A stretch of 64,000 nucleotides of DNA from Capra hircus (lineage: Eukaryota > Chordata > Mammalia > Artiodactyla > Bovidae), in the NCBI RefSeq assembly GCF_001704415.2, contig NC_030817.1:37459550-37523549 (forward strand), read 5' to 3'. Shown one piece after another: positions 61,891 to 64,000 of this stretch. Each line of letters begins with the position of its first letter. Within the stretch, counting starts at the first letter, position 1. The notes under the pieces are model-generated. The model saw only the letters and a list, made by a program, of their open reading frames with translations. It did no database searches and was not told where the DNA came from. The position numbers and the translations under genes were made by a program.

Positions 61891-62840
61891 TCTCTACTTT
61901 GTGTACCTGCTATGATGATTCTTCTGAGTACTGGTCAGACCATTCAAACAATGTTAATCCAGTTAGGCCCTCAAGAATTATTTACACTTAGAATAAGAAG
62001 GATGTTTTGTTAGTTCATAACTTTATTTTTGACAGTAATTATAATTGTGTTATAATCCGGTGTTACAGTATATTAGCACTTATTACAAAATATTCTCGGT
62101 TTCCTGGTAACTAATTTATACTCCGGAAGTAAGCCTTAGGAATCTTTTATTATACTTCTATTAGGTAGCATCTGTCAGCCTTTGGGAATTCTCACACTGA
62201 ACATGTTCTTTAGAAGGTCTCAAGATGGTGACATGTAAACATTCATCTCATTTTCTCTGTTTCCTCATTGGGGCTGAAGTATTCTGATCTTATTCTGGCT
62301 TTGCCTTCCCATAAAGACTAAACAGGAAAAGAAACCATCAGTGGAATGTCACAGGCAATTCCACGACTCCTTCCAGTGATGACATTTTGAGCCCCTTAAG
62401 GTAGAACTAGACCAAACCTAGAGAGTTTGCTCTAAGGCCTACAGTAGAGAAAAAATAATTGAGTTGCTTTCTGATTAACTAGGTGGTTAATATTTCTGTC
62501 TTCTCAGCCACAGTGAGTAGGGCATTTGGACAATTGAGAAAACTAATTTGAGTGCATGTCTTAGAACTGTTTGAATAATCTTTTGTTAGCTTGGAAATGA
62601 GGCTAAGGAAGATATGTGATATTAAAGAAGGATCAAGGCAGAGCTAAAAAGAGGATATAGCAGTCCTTTACTGGAGAAAGAACTAGAACTTGACCAGACA
62701 AGTCTGAGTGTTGGATAGTTGACTTCTGTGGTTATTCTCAGGTTTCTTTTATCCGGATTCTGCTTGTCATCCTGCTTGAATACTTCTGCCTCAGACCTCT
62801 GCCAGCAACCTGCTGGTCCTCTGAATTTGAAACACATGCA

Positions 62841-62930
62841 GGGACTTCCCTGGCAGTCCAGTGGTTAAGGCTCCATGCTTCCAATGCAGGGGTGTGGGTT
62901 TGATTAAGATTGCCACCAAAAAAAAAAATG
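62841..62930 (+). repeat. CHR-type tRNA-derived SINE (short)
   Basis: gggacttccctggcagtcca ... cttccaatgcaggggtgtgg ... poly-A; body shortened. Confidence 0.85.
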
Positions 62931-62948
62931 CAGTAAGTATTTTTATGG

Positions 62949-63419
62949 CTCAGTTCAGTTCAGTCTCTCAGTCGTGTCCGACTCCTTGCGACCCCATGAA
63001 TCGCAGCACGCCAGGCCTCCCTGTCCATCACCAACTCCCAGAGTTCACTCAGACTCACGTCCATCAAGTCAGTGATGCCATCCAGCCATCTCATCCTCTG
63101 TCGTCCTCTTCTCCTCCTGCCTCCAATCCCTCCCAGCATCAGAGTCTTTTCCAATGAGTCAACTCTTCACATGAGGTGGCCAAAATACTGGAGTTTCGGC
63201 TTTAGCATCATTCCCTCCAAAGAAATCCCAGGGCTGATCTCCTTCAGAATGGACTGGTTGGATCTCCTTGCAGTCCAAGGGACTCTCAAGAGTCTTCTCC
63301 AACACCACAGTTCAAAAGCATAAATTCTTCAGTGCTCAGCCTTCTTCACAGTCCAACTCTCACATCCATACATGACCACTGGAAAAACCATAGCCTTGAC
63401 TAGACAGACCTTTGTTGGC
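62949..63419 (-). mobile_element. BovB 3' fragment (antisense)
   Basis: Antisense BovB 3' tail and C-terminal region back to the KAMVFPVVMYG block; 5'-truncated. Confidence 0.92.
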
Positions 63420-63546
63420 TAGGTATGGGCAATACATACTGTTTCCTGACATGTTATAATAACTTACTACATAGAAAAACTTTTGCTGTATCTACAGCAG
63501 ATTTGGCAGGAAACACCCCCACTGAACTCTTAACTCTGTTAATTCT

Positions 63547-63674
63547 GCTACTGCTAAGTCTGCTAAGTCCCTTCAGTCGTGTCCGACTGTGCGACCCCAT
63601 AGAAGGCAGCCCACCAGGCTCCCCTGTCCCTGGGATTCTCCAGGCAAGAACACTAGAGTGGGTTGCCATTTCCT
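63547..63674 (-). repeat. BovA SINE (one unit of BovA2)
   Basis: Antisense unit starting with a degenerate (GCT) tract. 12-bp target duplications tctgttaattct at 63535-63546 and 63675-63686. Confidence 0.92.
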
Positions 63675-64000
63675 TCTGTTAATTCTAGGATGGGTCTAAG
63701 AACCTTGCAACGCACGCTGTCTCCATTTTCATTAGTCAAGGGGAAAGGAAGTTGTCAAGGAAATATTTGTAGTACTGAGCTTGGAACAGTGTACAGGAAT
63801 GCAGGATATAAAATTTCATCTCGAAGCTCTCATTTAGTAAATGTTAGTACTGACATGATAACAGCCTTGATTATATGCATCCTGTTTTAGTCGTCATTGG
63901 ATATTTGCAGTAATTTTCAGAGGATCTTAAAATTTCAGTGTTTATACAGGTTTTAGAGGTCATCTCATCCAATCATGTTTTAGTTTGATGTGAGCATTTG

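Larger units (their letters stand above)
60191..64000. other. Downstream or distal 3' UTR sequence
   Basis: Beyond the first candidate polyadenylation site. An old SINE-like stretch (60535-60715), a mariner-end-like stretch (about 61848-61890), a CHR-type SINE, BovB and BovA at 62.8-63.7 kb. No coding gene is visible. Confidence 0.6.

Noticed and set aside
1..64000. CRISPR arrays, operons, phage or plasmid systems
   Set aside because: The sequence is plainly mammalian; repeats are dispersed retroelements, not regularly spaced arrays.

Overview
The window is a piece of a ruminant (bovid) nuclear genome. Its interspersed repeats are diagnostic: many copies of the Bov-tA and BovA/BovA2 SINEs, the RTE retrotransposon BovB, cetartiodactyl CHR-type tRNA SINEs and L1 3' ends with the ruminant-type tail. 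I cannot separate cattle from sheep, goat or other bovids from this sequence alone.

One protein-coding gene is present, on the + strand: DDHD1, the phosphatidic-acid-preferring phospholipase A1 (PA-PLA1). The large first coding exon lies upstream, so the window opens inside intron 1. I place 13 coding exons, from 11423-11596 to 59259-59440, all with GT/AG junctions and compatible phases. Together they encode about 627 C-terminal residues, including the lipase serine motif (SHSLG) and the whole DDHD domain, and end at a TGA at 59438-59440. Two exons look optional: a 21-nt microexon at 12245-12265 and an 84-nt exon at 54200-54283. A third candidate cassette exon (19096-19197, 102 nt, open and in the right phase) was found by reading and is unconfirmed.

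Layout: 1-11422 is intron 1, rich in BovB and SINEs and including an inverted BovB pair at 7.5-8.5 kb; 11.4-30.6 kb holds exons 2 to 7; 30.6-40.3 kb is a long intron with the longest BovB fragment; 40.3-59.4 kb holds the lipase and DDHD exons; 59.4-64 kb is 3' UTR and downstream DNA. An ERV1-type solo LTR (43545-44011), a Tigger1-type MITE (47313-47611) and a 285-bp inverted duplication flanking a 264-bp spacer (47488-48321) lie in later introns.

I see no bacterial-type operon, CRISPR array, tRNA gene or rRNA gene, and no evidence of an undescribed multi-gene system. The most interesting leads are the inverted duplication, the candidate extra exon and a local duplication of a SINE-BovB junction at 4.8 and 7.4 kb.
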